From Planctomycetota bacterium (GTDB lineage Bacteria > Planctomycetota > UBA1135 > JADKAF01): a DNA stretch of 64,000 nt. Both the position numbers and the translations under genes were made by a program. How positions within the stretch are numbered: position 1 is the stretch's first letter; the number at the start of each line of letters is the position of its first letter. Below, one piece after another: positions 1-8,366 of this stretch. The stretch spans positions 1-64,000 of the forward strand of contig JAEUHW010000290.1 in the NCBI GenBank assembly GCA_016793245.1, given 5' to 3'. The notes beneath the pieces are model-generated. The model saw nothing but the letters and a program-made list of their open reading frames with translations. It was not told the origin of the DNA and did not search any database.

Positions 1-2086
1 GCGTCTTCACGTCCTCGAGCACGCCTGGCGCGCTGCGCTTCGCGACGAGCTCGACCACGGCGCGCCGCTGCGGATCGAGCGCGGCTTCGACGCCGACGAA
101 CGCGAGCAGCGCGGTCGCGGCTTCCGGCTCCAGCAGCTCGCCGCCGGGCAGCGCGCGTTCGAGCGCGTCGTAAGCATCCCAGGCGAGCGCGGGCTCGAGG
201 TCGTCGAACGCGTGAGCGATCAGCAGGCGCAAGCGCGCGCGCCGCTCGTGCGGCTCGTGCGCCGCGCGCCACCAGCTCGCCTCCGCGGCGACCAGATCGC
301 CGAAGCGCGCGAAGCGGTCGGCATCGAGATAAGGCTGCCACGCGGTGCGCTCCTCCAGCGCGACGAGGGCCGCGCAGAGTCCATCCCAGCGCGCGTCTCC
401 CGAGATCGGCGGGCCCTCGATGCGCTTCGAGCTCCCACCGCGGCGAAGCTCGATGACGCGCCGCGCTTCGCCGCTCTCACCGAAGCGCCCGGCGGGCCAC
501 TCGGCGCGCGCGATGCCCGAACGCGCGAGCTCCTCGTAGAGCGCGCGCATCTCGTCGGCATCCAACCAGCGGAGCTGCGGCGCGCTCACCGCAGAGGCGA
601 GCACGCCGTCGCGGATCTGCGCGAAGACGAGCTCGCGCGCGTCCTCGCCGGAGACGTAGGTGGTGTGCAGCTCGAAATCGCCGAGCGCGTTGGGATCGAG
701 CAAGAAGAACTCGCGCCGCGGCGTGAAGTTCTCACCGACTCGGCCCCACCACGTCTTCCACGCGGTGCCGTCTTCGCCGAGATCGAGACCGCTCATGCGC
801 CGGAGCATGCGCAGCAGCGCCGGCCGCAGCATCGGGAGCTCCGGATGAGCGAGCTCCCCGCCCACCGCGCGCACGAGGAGGTGCGGGACGCGCTCGCGCA
901 ACCAGAGCGTCGCGCGCTCATCGTCGCAGCGGAGCCCGATCGCGGCGACCGCGCCGACGCCGGCCGAGGAGACGAACGCATCTTGGTGCGAGAACGCCGC
1001 GGCGCATCCCGCCAGATCCTCCAGCGCGAGGAGCGCGACGGCGCTCGCGGCTTCCTTCTCCAACACGGCGGCCACGGCGCGCGCCCACGTGCGATCGTAC
1101 GCGAAGCCGCGCACGCGCCGCTGCAGCTCGGCCCAGACCGCGGCGTCGCCCTGCGCGACGAGCAGCGCGACACACGCTTGCGCGATCGAGGGTTGCTCGT
1201 CGTCGAGGAGGCGCAGCGCCGCGCTCGCGAGCTCGGGATCGCGGCGCTGCTCGAGCACGCGCAGCGCGCGCCGACGCACGTCGGGATGCGCGTGCGCGAG
1301 ACGCGCGCGGAAGGGCTCGAGCGGGAGCTCGCGCGCGATCGCCTGGCGCTCGGCTTCCGCGCGCAGGTTCGGATTCGCCGCGTCGAACCAAGCGAAGATC
1401 CAGTCGGTTCGCTCGGGCTCGGCGGCGAGGAAGCCCGCGGCGAAGCGCTTCGCTCCACTCGCGGTCAGTCCTTCGGCGGCGCGGCGCCGCAGGAGATGCA
1501 AGTCCTCTGCGTCCGCGATCGCGAACAGCAGATCGGCGACGAGCAGAGCCGCGTCGCTGCGCTTCGCCGCGAGCCCGGCGCGCAGCGCGCCGCGCGCCTC
1601 GCTGGCGCGCGCCGCGAGCTCGGCCCGGATGCGTAGGCCTTCGTCGTCGTCGAGGCGCTTGCGCGTCGTGAGCGACTCGACGAGACGCGTGGAGCTCGCC
1701 TCCGCGATCGAAGCGCGCTCCTCGGGCGGAGCGCCGAGAGGCGCGAGCGTCGCGGCACGCGCCGTGTCGCTTACGCGCGCGGGCTCTGGCGCCGACGTCG
1801 GCGCGGGCGCCGGTGCATCGGGCAGGTCCGGCAAGCGCTTCCGCGCGGTCCGCGCGCTCGGCTGACGCGAGTTCCTCGGGATCACGAGCTCGGGCCCAGC
1901 CTTGCCGCGCTCCACCTTGGGCGCGCCGAGGTCGCTGCGCAGCTTCTGGGGCTCCTCGTCCTCGCGCGTCGGCGCGGGCGGATCCTGCCTCTGCGGCGGG
2001 AAATCCTGCGGGGCGCGGGTCCAGCCCACCGCAGCGGCGAGCGCGAGCGCAGGGAAAGAGAGGAGCGGGCGAATCGAGCGCGGCAT
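1..2086 (-). CDS. Exported HEAT-repeat-like protein, 3' end outside window
   Basis: The minus strand is open from an ATG at 2086 to the window edge, giving about 695 codons without a stop. Residues 1-20 form a signal peptide (basic MPRSIRP, then a hydrophobic LLSFPALALAAAVG core). A Pro-rich linker follows. Much of the rest is Ala/Leu/Arg-rich helical repeats resembling HEAT repeats, for example HPDVRRRALRVLEQRRDPEL. A conserved-looking segment around residues 420-445 has WKTWWGRV. HEAT proteins are usually protein-interaction scaffolds and I see no catalytic motif. It lies downstream of recG in the same direction, with about 130 nt between. The function is unknown and the C-terminus is missing. 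The plus strand shows long open frames here, but these are antisense artefacts of high GC. Confidence 0.8.
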   Translation of the reverse strand, partial: MPRSIRPLLSFPALALAAAVGWTRAPQDFPPQRQDPPAPTREDEEPQKLRSDLGAPKVERGKAGPELVIPRNSRQPSARTARKRLPDLPDAPAPAPTSAPEPARVSDTARAATLAPLGAPPEERASIAEASSTRLVESLTTRKRLDDDEGLRIRAELAARASEARGALRAGLAAKRSDAALLVADLLFAIADAEDLHLLRRRAAEGLTASGAKRFAAGFLAAEPERTDWIFAWFDAANPNLRAEAERQAIARELPLEPFRARLAHAHPDVRRRALRVLEQRRDPELASAALRLLDDEQPSIAQACVALLVAQGDAAVWAELQRRVRGFAYDRTWARAVAAVLEKEAASAVALLALEDLAGCAAAFSHQDAFVSSAGVGAVAAIGLRCDDERATLWLRERVPHLLVRAVGGELAHPELPMLRPALLRMLRRMSGLDLGEDGTAWKTWWGRVGENFTPRREFFLLDPNALGDFELHTTYVSGEDARELVFAQIRDGVLASAVSAPQLRWLDADEMRALYEELARSGIARAEWPAGRFGESGEARRVIELRRGGSSKRIEGPPISGDARWDGLCAALVALEERTAWQPYLDADRFARFGDLVAAEASWWRAAHEPHERRARLRLLIAHAFDDLEPALAWDAYDALERALPGGELLEPEAATALLAFVGVEAALDPQRRAVVELVAKRSAPGVLEDVKT

Positions 2087-2219
2087 GAGCGGTCCCCGGC
2101 GCGTGGCGGAGGCTGGAACGAACGTGGAGCCGCGGGGGCGTGCGGGTCGCAGAGCTTACCAGCCGATCGCGAAAGTGCTTCGAAGCGCCGCGCGCGCCGC
2201 CGCGCGAGTCCCCCGCGCT

Positions 2220-4262
2220 TCAGGAGCCCGCGCAGAAGCCAGAGCTGCGGTCGGCTTCCGGCGCCGCCGCTGCGGCGGAAGTGGCAGCTCGCAGGTCCGC
2301 TCCGGTCGTCGGTTGCGAGAGGCTCGCCGACGAGGGGAAGGTCGCCTTCGAAACGGCCTCGAGGAGGTCGAGATCCTTGCGCCCGGCGAAGAAGCGGCCC
2401 TTCTTCCAGCCGTGCTGCCGCAGCCCGAGCACTTCGCCGGGGCCGCGCTCGACCAAGTCGCGCGCCGCGACGTTCCGGCCTTCGCTCTCCTGCTCGAGGA
2501 AGCGGAGGCGCTCGACGGGCTCGTCGCTCTTCGCGAGCAGGATCGCACGCGCTTCGCGCTGCCCTCGACCGATGCGCCCGCGCATCTGATGGAGCTGCAC
2601 CAACCCGAAGCGATCGGCGTCCTCGATCACGAGGAAGGTCGCCACGGGAAAGTCCATGCCGACCTCGATCAAGCTCGAAGCGACGAGGAGATCCAGCTCA
2701 CCCGCGCGGAACGCGCGCACCACCTCGGCGATGCGCTCGGCGCCCGCGCCGCCGTGCAGCGCCGCCAGGCGTCGCCCGGGAAGCTCCTCCGCGAGCCGCT
2801 CGCGCGCGCTCTCGACGGCGGCCGCGGCACCTTCCTCGCCGCGTCGAACACGCGGGCAGATCCAGAGCCCGCGCCCTTCGCGCGCGAGCGCACCGCGCAG
2901 CTCCTCCATCGCGCGCGGGCGTTCGCTCCGCGAGAAGACCCGCGTCTCCACAGGCTGGCGCCCCGGCGGTCGCACCTCGAGCCACGACACTTCGAGACTG
3001 CCCCAGAGCGCGTGAACCCAGGTGCGCGGAATCGGCGTCGCCGACATCGAGAGCACGTGCGCGCCGCCCGTGAGCTCGTGCAAGCGCGACTTCTGACGCG
3101 TGCCGAAGCGATGCTGCTCGTCGATCACGAGGACGCCGGCGCGGCGGAAGCGCGCGCACGAGAGCAGCGCGTGCGTGCCCACCACGAGGTCGAGCTCACC
3201 GCGCGAGGCGGCGCGCCTCTCACCTCGCGCGCCACCGCCGATCAACAGCGCGCACTTCACGCGGCTACCCCGGAGCCAGAGCTGCGCGGTCTCGAAGTGC
3301 TGCCGCGCGAGCGCTTCCGTCGGCGCGAGGAGCAACCCCTGGCGACCGCAGCCGATCGCGCCGAGCAGCGCGTAGAGCGCGACCGCGGTCTTGCCCGTCC
3401 CGACGTCCCCGACGAGCAAGCGCGCCATCGGCGTGGTCCTCGCGAGGTCGGCGCGCACCGCCGCCATCGCTCGCTCTTGATCGGCGGTCGGGCGGAACGG
3501 CAGCCGACGACGGATCCGCGCCTCGAGCTTCTCGTCGATGCGGAGCGCCGCCACGGCTTGCGCCGCGCGCGAGGGCAACGCGATGCGCTTCCGCAGGCGA
3601 CAGAGCTCCTCCAGCGCCAGCCGTCGCCGCGCGCGCTCGGCTTCGCGTTCGTCGCTCGGCGCATGCAACGCGCGCAGCGCCGCGGCCCGGGAGGGCAAGG
3701 CGAGCTGCGCTTCGAGCGCCGGCGGCACTGCGCTCGGCACGGCCTCGTCGGCGATCTCCTCCAACGCGACGCCGATCCAGCGCCGCAGCGCGCGGCGCGG
3801 CACTCCGGCGAGCTGCGGATAGCGCGGACGCAAGGTACCGCGCGCTTCCGGCCCATCGTCGGCCTCGAGCAAGCGCGCCTTCTCGAGCTTCCAGAAGCGA
3901 CCGGCGACCGCTGTGCCGCTGAGGCGCAGAGGACTGCCCACCTCCGCGCTGCGGGCGATCCACGGCTGGTTGAAGAGCGCGGTGCGGATGCGGATGCCGT
4001 CGGCGAGCTCGAGCAAGAGCTCCGTGACGTGCACGCCGCGCGCGCCGCGGCGCGCGGTGCGCTGGACGACGCGGCCTTCGATCGCGTGGACCGCGCCGTC
4101 GCGCAGCTCGGCGCCCAGCGCGAAGCGCCGCGTCGGGGCGACGTAGCCGCGAGGTACGACCTCCAGCAGGTCGCGCACGCGCGTGAGTCCGAGGCGAGCG
4201 CCGAGGATGGCGGCGCGCTTCTGGCCCAGACCGGGCAATTGCGTCAGGGGTTCGTCCAGCAT
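2220..4262 (-). CDS. recG: ATP-dependent DNA helicase RecG
   Basis: RecG remodels stalled replication forks and Holliday junctions using ATP. The 680-aa protein starts with the RecG wedge-domain entry LPGLGQKRAAILGARLGL. It has Walker A (LLVGDVGTGKT), the DEQH box in VIDEQHRFG, motif III MSATPIPRT, and the RecG-specific C-terminal helicase region with IEVGMDFPVATFLVIEDADR and QMRGRIGRG. I chose the ATG at 4262 (MLDEPLTQLPGLG). The reading frame runs further upstream to 4436, but that part overlaps the glycosyltransferase gene and reads as low-complexity sequence. The length is close to the family norm, and the Ser/Ala-rich C-terminal tail is divergent. It is probably co-transcribed with the upstream glycosyltransferases (gap about 110 nt). 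Confidence 0.95.
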   Translation of the reverse strand: MLDEPLTQLPGLGQKRAAILGARLGLTRVRDLLEVVPRGYVAPTRRFALGAELRDGAVHAIEGRVVQRTARRGARGVHVTELLLELADGIRIRTALFNQPWIARSAEVGSPLRLSGTAVAGRFWKLEKARLLEADDGPEARGTLRPRYPQLAGVPRRALRRWIGVALEEIADEAVPSAVPPALEAQLALPSRAAALRALHAPSDEREAERARRRLALEELCRLRKRIALPSRAAQAVAALRIDEKLEARIRRRLPFRPTADQERAMAAVRADLARTTPMARLLVGDVGTGKTAVALYALLGAIGCGRQGLLLAPTEALARQHFETAQLWLRGSRVKCALLIGGGARGERRAASRGELDLVVGTHALLSCARFRRAGVLVIDEQHRFGTRQKSRLHELTGGAHVLSMSATPIPRTWVHALWGSLEVSWLEVRPPGRQPVETRVFSRSERPRAMEELRGALAREGRGLWICPRVRRGEEGAAAAVESARERLAEELPGRRLAALHGGAGAERIAEVVRAFRAGELDLLVASSLIEVGMDFPVATFLVIEDADRFGLVQLHQMRGRIGRGQREARAILLAKSDEPVERLRFLEQESEGRNVAARDLVERGPGEVLGLRQHGWKKGRFFAGRKDLDLLEAVSKATFPSSASLSQPTTGADLRAATSAAAAAPEADRSSGFCAGS

Positions 4263-4371
4263 CTCCACCCGCAGGATGGCATCCGGCGCGCGCAGCGCCA
4301 AGACGACGGATCGCTCCGAGTGCGAGAGGGCGCGCTCGGCAGCGCCTCTCGACGCGCTCGCGAGCTGCGGG

Positions 4372-5514
4372 TCACGCGCTCTGCGCGTGAGTTCCTCGGG
4401 CCAGGAGGGCTGCGAAGCGTTCGCGCAGCTCCTCACCGATGCGCGCGATGGAGAAGCGCGCCTCGAAGAGCTCGTGAGCCGCGGCGCCAGCGGAGACGAG
4501 ATCTCGCCCGCGCAGCGCGATCAACGCCGCGGCGAGCGCCTCCGGTGAGCCCGCGGGTACATAGCTCAGCGCCGACGAGCGACCGAGCAACTCGAGCGCG
4601 GCCGGCGTCTCGGCCGTCACGACCATGCGCCCGGCGGCGAGGGCGTCGTAGACCTTGCAAGGCACGACGCGGGCGGCCTTCGGGCCGGAGTCGAAGATGC
4701 CGCAGGCGAAGTCGCTCGCGGCGTGCAGCGCCTCGAGCTCCAGGGGGCCGACGAAGCGATCGACGAAGCGCACGCTGCGGAGCGCGAGTTCGCGTGCGAG
4801 CTCGCGATCGCCCGCGGTTCCGCCGACGAAGACGAGCTCGAAGGGCTGGCCGGAGCGCTCGACGATCTGGATCGCGCGGAGGAGGACCCCGGTCCCGTGC
4901 AAAGGGATGCCCGTGCCGACGAAGAGCCCGCGCAGGACATCGCTCGGCGCGGCCGGATCCTGACGCCGCAGCTCGGAGCCCACCGGAAGCGCGCTCCAAC
5001 GCGAGAGCTCGAGACCGGTCAGCTCCGAGAGGAAGCGCGCCGTGCTCGTGGTGTCGACGAGGGCCAGATCGGCGCGCTCGGCGACTTGCCGATCGATGCG
5101 CCGGAGCCAGCGCGCGCGGAGGGAGCCCTCGCTGCAGAGGCGTCGATCGAGCACCGCGGTCTCGTAGAGCGAGAGGAACGCGTCCGCGACGAGCGGGAGG
5201 CGGTGCTCGCGATCGAGACGGCGCGCCAGCGCTTGATCGCCGATGCCGCCGTAGCCGACGAAGACCAGGTCGCAGCCCTCGATCGCCGCGCGGTAGCGCC
5301 GACGCAGGTCGCGCGCGCTGCGAGCGGCGCGCGCTCCGAGCCCGATCAGGCGCAGCGGCGAGCTAGCCGCGGCCTTCCGGCTCTGCGCGTCCTCGAAGAG
5401 CGGGGCGTGCGCAGGCACGCATTCGATCCCGCTCGCTTCGAGCGCGCGCAGGAGCACGCGGTTCCGCGTGTAGCCGGGACAGCTCGGGAAGTTGCCGAAG
5501 AGGAGCAGGCGCAT
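4372..5514 (-). CDS. Glycosyltransferase, GT4-like GT-B fold
   Basis: This 380-aa protein looks like a GT-B glycosyltransferase. The N-terminal Rossmann half begins MRLLLFGNFPS and contains VFVGYGGIGDQ. The C-terminal nucleotide-sugar half has the linker LRGLFVGTGIPLHGTGVLLRA, then the acceptor-side signature region GIFDSGPKAARVVPCKVYDALAAGR, and then ETPAALELL. Such enzymes move a sugar from a nucleotide donor to a lipid, protein or polysaccharide acceptor at the cytoplasmic membrane; the substrate cannot be told from sequence. The gene begins 10 nt after the GT2 gene stop, so the two form an operon and probably act on the same glycan. Confidence 0.8.
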   Translation of the reverse strand: MRLLLFGNFPSCPGYTRNRVLLRALEASGIECVPAHAPLFEDAQSRKAAASSPLRLIGLGARAARSARDLRRRYRAAIEGCDLVFVGYGGIGDQALARRLDREHRLPLVADAFLSLYETAVLDRRLCSEGSLRARWLRRIDRQVAERADLALVDTTSTARFLSELTGLELSRWSALPVGSELRRQDPAAPSDVLRGLFVGTGIPLHGTGVLLRAIQIVERSGQPFELVFVGGTAGDRELARELALRSVRFVDRFVGPLELEALHAASDFACGIFDSGPKAARVVPCKVYDALAAGRMVVTAETPAALELLGRSSALSYVPAGSPEALAAALIALRGRDLVSAGAAAHELFEARFSIARIGEELRERFAALLARGTHAQSA

Positions 5515-5524
5515 GACCCGCGAA

Positions 5525-6496
5525 TCACTCTTCTTCGCTGTGCTGGAAGCGCAGCGCCGCGATCTGCTCGGAGATCAATCCGAGGCCCAGGGTCATCGCG
5601 GCCAAGATGAGCATCACCACGCTCATGTTCGTGAAGCGCGCTTGGGTCAGGTAGGTGTAGAGGTAGTTGAAGACACCGAGCCCCGCGATGAAGAGCGAGA
5701 GCGGCCCGAAGACGCGGAGCGGAGCGAAGAAGGTCGCGATCTTCGCGATGATGAGGAAGAAGCGCGAGCCGTCCTTCAGGAGCTTGATCTTCGACTTCCC
5801 ATCGCGATGCGCCGCCTCGATCGGGACGTACTTCACCGCGTAGCCCGCGCGGAAGAACGCGAGGGTGATGGTGGTGGGATACGAGAAGGTGTTCGGGAGC
5901 AGGTAGCAGAAGCGCTTCATCACGTCCGCGCGCGCCGCGCGGAAGCCGCTGGTGAGATCCGGGATGGGCTTGCCCACCACCCAGCTCGCGAGCCCGTTGT
6001 AGATGCGATTCGCCCAGCGCTTGTGCTTGCCATGTCCGGTGCCCCCGCGCGCGCCGACCACGAGATCGTGCGTCTGCATGCCCGCGAGCAGCTCCGGGAT
6101 CCGCTCGGGGGGGTGCTGCCCGTCGGCATCCATGAGCAGGATCACGTCGCCCTTCGCGGCGCGGATCCCGCGCTTCACGGCGGCGCCGTTGCCGAGGGCG
6201 TTGGGGTGCGAGATCACGCGCGCGCCATGCTGACGCGCGATGCGCGCGGTGCCATCGCGCGAGCCATCGTCGATGACCAGCACCTCGAAGCGGTAACCCT
6301 GGTCGCGGAGCGAGCTGCGCACGCGTGCGACGCGCTCCAGCACCGATCCGATGGCCGGCTCTTCGTCCAAGGCCGGGATGATGATCGAGACGCGCTGCAC
6401 TTTCGTGCGCAACGGGGTGCGCGCACGGCGCGAAGGCTGCGGACGTAGCGTTTGGATCGGGGCCTGACTTTCGATGACGCTGGTCACGGGGCGCAT
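5525..6496 (-). CDS. Family 2 glycosyltransferase (dolichol-phosphate-mannose-synthase type)
   Basis: This 323-aa GT-A enzyme has the GT2 start VSIIIPALDEEPAIGSVLERV, the DxD-type motif in ILLMDADGQHPPERIPELL, and the DPMS-like region VVGARGGTG followed by DLTSGFRAARADVMKRF. Two hydrophobic segments at the C-terminus (around FGPLSLFIAGLGVFNYLY and MLILAAMTLGLGLI) suggest membrane anchoring. The family moves a sugar from NDP-sugar to polyprenyl phosphate. An upstream in-frame start at 6595 would put a strong hairpin (6547-6580) inside the gene, so I chose the ATG at 6496 (MRPVTSVIES). It is followed after 10 nt by the GT4-like gene. Confidence 0.87.
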   Translation of the reverse strand: MRPVTSVIESQAPIQTLRPQPSRRARTPLRTKVQRVSIIIPALDEEPAIGSVLERVARVRSSLRDQGYRFEVLVIDDGSRDGTARIARQHGARVISHPNALGNGAAVKRGIRAAKGDVILLMDADGQHPPERIPELLAGMQTHDLVVGARGGTGHGKHKRWANRIYNGLASWVVGKPIPDLTSGFRAARADVMKRFCYLLPNTFSYPTTITLAFFRAGYAVKYVPIEAAHRDGKSKIKLLKDGSRFFLIIAKIATFFAPLRVFGPLSLFIAGLGVFNYLYTYLTQARFTNMSVVMLILAAMTLGLGLISEQIAALRFQHSEEE

Positions 6497-6546
6497 CCTC
6501 TCGATGAACTGCGAGTGCTCTCTCCGCGCGCGAAGCAGGAAAAGGC

Positions 6547-6580
6547 GCAGAGGTGGTCGGCTCGCGCCGACCACCTCTGC
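6547..6580 (-). terminator. Intrinsic terminator of the pilin gene
   Basis: This is a perfect 15-bp stem (6547-6561 with 6566-6580) and a 4-nt loop. On the minus strand it is followed by GCGCCTTTTCC, a short U-tract. It sits between the pilin stop (6618) and the GT2 start (6496), so it ends the pilin transcript and separates it from the glycosyltransferase-recG operon. A smaller GGCGGT/ACCGCC hairpin at 6584-6599 lies just before it. Confidence 0.85.
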
Positions 6581-6617
6581 TTCGGCGGTTTTCACCGCCT
6601 GCCTTAGAACTTCGTGC

Positions 6618-7304
6618 TTACTGCACGACGACCCAGGCTTCGCCGTCGTTGCCCGTCGAGTTGGCCGCGACGAGGCCGGTGATCTGGTTCGGCGAGCCGC
6701 CGGCGACGAACGCGGCGTCCGGGTTCGGTGCGGTGCCGGTCGTGTAGAGAGCGATGCGGTTCTGGCACGCCAGGGTGTCGCCCTGCTGGTTCACGAAGAA
6801 GCAGCGGTTGCCCGAGTTGCCGCGGTTGATCGGCCAGGCGTACGCGCACCAGGTGGTCTCGCAGAAGTCCGCAGCCGCGTCCCAGTCGTTGCCCGTCGGA
6901 GCGCCACCGGTGGCTTCTTCCGCGACACCCACACCCGCGTCATCGGGGAGGTAGATGGCGAAGTTGTAGCCCGAGCGGGTCACGACGCCGTTGTTGATCG
7001 CGCGGAAGGCCGCCGAAAGAACGGGCGGATTCACCGTCGAGGTCGTACCGCGGAGGCTGACGCCACCGCTGAGCTCGCCGAAGAAGCCGTACTCGCCAGC
7101 GCCGTCGCCGTCGACGTCGATCGCGCCCGACGCCTGCAGCTGAGACTGCGAGGACGCGAGGTTGCGGAGCGTGGAGATGGCCGCCGTCTCATTCGCGGTC
7201 AGGCGGGCCGAGAGAAGGTTCGGAATCGCGATCGAGGCGATGATGGCGATGATGGCCACGACGATCATCAACTCGATCAGGGTGAAGCCTTGGTCCCTAC
7301 GCAT
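6618..7304 (-). CDS. Type IV pilin / type II pseudopilin, major-pilin-like
   Basis: This is a 228-aa prepilin with a short basic leader MRRDQG and cleavage before Phe. The hydrophobic N-terminal helix is FTLIELMIVVAIIAIIASIA, including the conserved Glu5 of the mature protein. The globular part has six cysteines, including FCETTWC and the pair around NRCFFV and LACQ, which could form disulfides. It would be cleaved and N-methylated by the PilD at 15800 and assembled by PilB/PilC. The start at 7304 has GGAGAA about 9 nt upstream; longer in-frame starts lack support. The gene has its own leader with several hairpins and a strong terminator, as expected for an abundant structural subunit. Whether it is a pilus or a secretion pseudopilin cannot be decided. 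Confidence 0.9.
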   Translation of the reverse strand: MRRDQGFTLIELMIVVAIIAIIASIAIPNLLSARLTANETAAISTLRNLASSQSQLQASGAIDVDGDGAGEYGFFGELSGGVSLRGTTSTVNPPVLSAAFRAINNGVVTRSGYNFAIYLPDDAGVGVAEEATGGAPTGNDWDAAADFCETTWCAYAWPINRGNSGNRCFFVNQQGDTLACQNRIALYTTGTAPNPDAAFVAGGSPNQITGLVAANSTGNDGEAWVVVQ

Positions 7305-7327
7305 GTCTTTTCGGTTCTCCTGAATGT

Positions 7328-7429
7328 CTCCACCCAAGTGGAGGCTGTCTACAGCTTTTCGATCCGCTGGGGATCGATCCCCGAGAGAAAGGTCTCGTCC
7401 TTTTCTGCGCACATGCCGCGAACGGCATG
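7328..7429 (-). promoter_or_regulatory. Structured leader of the pilin gene
   Basis: Three short inverted repeats lie between the TPR gene stop (7445) and the pilin start (7304): 7412-7418/7423-7429 (7 bp, TTCG loop on the minus strand), a GGGGATCGATCCCC palindrome at 7369-7382, and 7328-7333/7338-7343 (6 bp) just upstream of the ribosome-binding site. The first could end the TPR transcript or protect the pilin mRNA 5' end. No sigma-54 site was recognised. Confidence 0.4.
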
Positions 7430-7444
7430 CTCGCTCACTTGTTC

Positions 7445-8086
7445 TTATCGACCACCTGGCTCGCCAGCTTGAGGAGCGCTAGACGAATCTGCGCTTTCCT
7501 TCTTCGGCCCCTCTGCTTCAGGGACCGGGAGGCCGAGCTCCGTGCGGAGTCGGGCCGAGTTCCAGTTGGCGCCGGCGGCTTCCTCGGCGGAGCGCACGGC
7601 GCTCTCGAGCTCGTCCTGACGACCGAGCGCCTTCAAGCAGCGCGCGCGGAGGATCTGCTTCTTCCAGAGCGTGTCGACCTGCTCGGTCTTCACGGCGTCC
7701 AAGCGCTGCAGCGCCTTCGAGCTCTCGCCCTTCGCGAGCTCGATCCGAGCGATCGCGACCTCGAGCTCGGCCTGCATGCCGACGGCGGTCGAGCGAGGTA
7801 GGAGCTGCTGGTAGAGCGCGACGGCTTCGTCCGTGCGGCCACGCCCCTCGTGGATGGCCGCGAGCATCGTCAACGCCTCGAAGTTGTCCGGCTCCTCCTG
7901 GAGTGCCTGGCGCACGAAAGGCTCGGCGTGATCGAGCATGCCCAGCCGCAGCTGCGGAGCAGCGCAGGAGAGCAAGGTCGGGACATCGGGCTTCGAGCGG
8001 TAGACGAATCCACCGTAGACGAGCCCGCTCAAGGTCAACGCGGCCGTGCTGTAGAGCACCACGCGGCGCTTGTTGGATGCCTGCAT
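7445..8086 (-). CDS. Membrane-anchored TPR protein of the pilus locus
   Basis: The 213-aa protein has an N-terminal membrane segment (RRVVLYSTAALTLSGLVYGG), then helical repeats of TPR type such as MLDHAEPFVRQALQEEPDNF and RTDEAVALYQQLLPR. A polar Ser-rich tail follows. The start at 8086 has an excellent GGAGGAG site about 6 nt upstream, while a frame upstream to 8125 lacks one. Its place between pilC and the pilin suggests a scaffold or assembly factor acting at the inner membrane, similar in position to PilF/PilW-type TPR proteins. It has no lipobox, so it is not a standard PilF. The specific role is unknown. Confidence 0.75.
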   Translation of the reverse strand: MQASNKRRVVLYSTAALTLSGLVYGGFVYRSKPDVPTLLSCAAPQLRLGMLDHAEPFVRQALQEEPDNFEALTMLAAIHEGRGRTDEAVALYQQLLPRSTAVGMQAELEVAIARIELAKGESSKALQRLDAVKTEQVDTLWKKQILRARCLKALGRQDELESAVRSAEEAAGANWNSARLRTELGLPVPEAEGPKKESADSSSAPQAGEPGGR

Positions 8087-8127
8087 CTCATCTCCTCCGC
8101 TTGTCGTCCCCATCCCTGCCGGCAAAG

Positions 8128-8187
8128 CGCATGGATGGTCGCGGGGAGTGCGGACATCGATGTCGCGCCACTCCCCGCTCCATGCGC
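8128..8187 (-). terminator. Long imperfect hairpin between pilC and the TPR gene
   Basis: The outer arms GCGCATGGA (8128-8136) and TCCATGCGC (8179-8187) pair. The next arms GCGGGGAGTG (8141-8150) and CACTCCCCGC (8169-8178) also pair. The loop contains the palindrome GACATCGATGTC (8153-8164). On the minus strand it is followed only by a short TTT. It may be a terminator or attenuator after pilB-pilC, or an mRNA-processing site. Confidence 0.45.
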
Positions 8188-8366
8188 CTCATCGGCGTTC
8201 TCGGACGCAACCTTTTGGGATTAGCCCGGTCGCAGGGCACGCGCGGCTCTTCTCTCCTCTTCTCTCGGTCCGGAGGCTCCGAAGCCGGGAACTCCCCCGA
8301 GCCTCGAGAGCGACCGGCCCGCCGCGAAGGGCGGAGCGGAGGCGCGTCGCTCCGTAGAGCTCGGGC

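Noticed and set aside
212-1636. Long plus-strand open frame opposite the HEAT-repeat gene
   Set aside because: It is Arg/Ala-rich with no family motif, and the minus strand has a continuous frame with a signal peptide and repeats. High GC leaves the antisense strand open.
1902-5366. 1154-codon plus-strand frame opposite recG and the GT4 gene
   Set aside because: Antisense shadow; the minus strand carries all RecG and glycosyltransferase motifs.
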